This document shows, one piece after another, positions 6,013 to 6,712 of a stretch of 6,712 bases of DNA. The notes under the pieces were generated by a model. It was not told the origin of the DNA. It saw nothing but the letters and a program-made list of their open reading frames with translations, and made no database searches. Location of the stretch: positions 1 through 6,712 of the forward strand of contig JAFZOA010000157.1 of assembly GCA_017550775.1 (NCBI GenBank), given 5' to 3'. A program made the translations under genes and the position numbers. Origin of the DNA: Ruminiclostridium sp. (GTDB taxonomy: Bacteria; Bacillota_A; Clostridia; Oscillospirales; Ruminococcaceae). How positions within the stretch are numbered: position 1 is the stretch's first letter; every line of letters begins with the position of its first letter.

Positions 6013-6712
6013 TCAGCTCTCCGCCGAGAGTATGTTCATAATATCCGCGGAGATCGCGTGCTTGAGCTCCATTATAGCTTCGAGATCTTCTTTGACCCCG
6101 AACCGGTCATAGTAGAAATACAGGATATCGCATTTCCGGTAGGCGAGCTCGTGGTCTTCAAGCTCACTTCCCCGCCGCTCTATCGCGCGTGTGTAGAAGA
6201 ACACCGGCTTGCGGCTCTCGCTTATCTCGTCCTCGAACAGACCGCGCCAGAACTCGTACAGCTCTTTTCTGGTCTCTGCGAACGGGATAGTAACGAACTT
6301 GTATATCAGGAGCTTGTCCGTGCTCGACCGTTCAAGGTCGCGGCTCAGGCTCACCTCGCGCTCTACCGTGTTCTTGGTGAAGATACCGTCGTCCGGTATC
6401 GTCCCCCAGCGCAGAAGTATCTCGGAAAGCGGCAGATCCACCCCGAGAATCGACTCCGGTATGCGAAGTCTCGCCCTTGTAACGTCGTGGCTCTTCTTGG
6501 CGAGCTTGCGGCAGATATCCGGCTTGAACTCGGCGGAGTTGAAGTACCCCACATCATACATTCCCATGCGCCCCGCACGTCCGGCGATCTGCTTTATCTC
6601 GGTGCCGTGCAGGAATCTCCTGCGCCGCCCGTCCAACTTGTATGTTTCAAGGAACACCACCCGCTTTATCGGAAGGTTGAGTCCCATTCCCACCGCGTCC
6701 GTCGCCACCACA
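6013..6712 (-). CDS. Suv3-like superfamily 2 RNA helicase, C-terminal part only (start beyond the window)
   Basis: The reading frame enters from the high-coordinate edge and ends at a TGA at 6013-6015; about 232 residues are visible. It opens directly within helicase motif V, VVATDAVGMGLNLP, and about 40 residues in has motif VI, QIAGRAGRMG, whose arginines act as ATP-sensing fingers in this superfamily. The form of motif V (ATDA-GMGLNLPI-RVVF) and of the segment between V and VI resembles Suv3-type ATP-dependent RNA helicases, which unwind RNA in degradation complexes. The rest (about residues 55-232) is a mostly helical C-terminal region without an obvious catalytic motif, ending MNILSAES. 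The GTG at 6709-6711 is internal and should not be taken as the start. Motifs I to IV are outside the window, so Suv3 rather than another Ski2-like subgroup is a tentative call. The gene ends 34 bases before the BMP gene and could share its transcript, but no functional link is evident. Confidence 0.8.
   Translation of the reverse strand, partial: VVATDAVGMGLNLPIKRVVFLETYKLDGRRRRFLHGTEIKQIAGRAGRMGMYDVGYFNSAEFKPDICRKLAKKSHDVTRARLRIPESILGVDLPLSEILLRWGTIPDDGIFTKNTVEREVSLSRDLERSSTDKLLIYKFVTIPFAETRKELYEFWRGLFEDEISESRKPVFFYTRAIERRGSELEDHELAYRKCDILYFYYDRFGVKEDLEAIMELKHAISADIMNILSAES

Larger units (their letters stand above)
1..6712 (-). other. Probable operon of four co-directional genes
   Basis: All four genes lie on the minus strand with gaps of 34 bases (5979-6012), 52 bases (4796-4847) and 35 bases (2490-2524). 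The gaps contain ribosome binding sites and no GC-rich stem followed by a T run, so transcription probably passes through. No promoter of standard -35/-10 form was recognised in these short gaps, although one inside an upstream coding region cannot be excluded. The BMP, kinase and HD-GYP genes make a coherent signalling set; the helicase may be only a neighbour. Confidence 0.6.

Overview
The window holds four genes, all on the minus strand, packed head to tail with gaps of only 34, 52 and 35 bases. No terminator is visible between them. Read in the direction of transcription (high to low coordinates) they are: (1) the C-terminal part of a superfamily 2 helicase of Suv3-like type (6712 to 6013, its start lies beyond the window); (2) a complete membrane-anchored BMP/PnrA-family ligand-binding protein (5978 to 4848); (3) a complete hybrid sensor histidine kinase with an extracytoplasmic sensor domain, DHp, ATPase and receiver domain (4795 to 2525); (4) a very large multidomain signalling protein running off the low-coordinate edge (2489 to 1), with about seven membrane segments, a histidine-kinase phosphoacceptor domain without an ATPase domain, a receiver, a degenerate Hpt-like domain, a second receiver and the first half of an HD-GYP domain.

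Organism: base composition looks close to half G+C (not counted). The Shine-Dalgarno sequences are long and close to the Gram-positive ideal (AAAGGCGG twice, GGAAGGGG once). The protein sequences, with hybrid kinases of the MSHEIRTPINAI type and a BMP protein held by a signal anchor, look like a Clostridia-class Firmicute, perhaps a gut or rumen Oscillospiraceae/Lachnospiraceae member. This is inferred from style only; there is no rRNA or other marker here.

How the genes may work together (inference): the BMP protein is not beside any transporter permease or ATPase genes, but immediately precedes a sensor kinase gene. It may be a sensory binding protein that presents a small ligand (BMP proteins often bind purine nucleosides or related compounds) to one or both membrane sensors. 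Only the 756-residue kinase has an ATP-binding domain. The last protein keeps the phosphoacceptor His but has no ATPase of its own, so it could be phosphorylated in trans by its neighbour and pass phosphate through its receivers to an HD-GYP output, a domain family that usually hydrolyses cyclic di-GMP. The one domain that resembles an Hpt phosphotransfer module has Cys where the phosphorylated His should be. The kinase also ends in what may be only the first helix of an Hpt domain. The pair therefore looks like an unusually wired or partly decayed phosphorelay, which is the most interesting point of the window.

No RNA genes, mobile elements, CRISPR arrays, long repeats or convincing promoters were seen. 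There is no gene-free stretch longer than about 52 bases.
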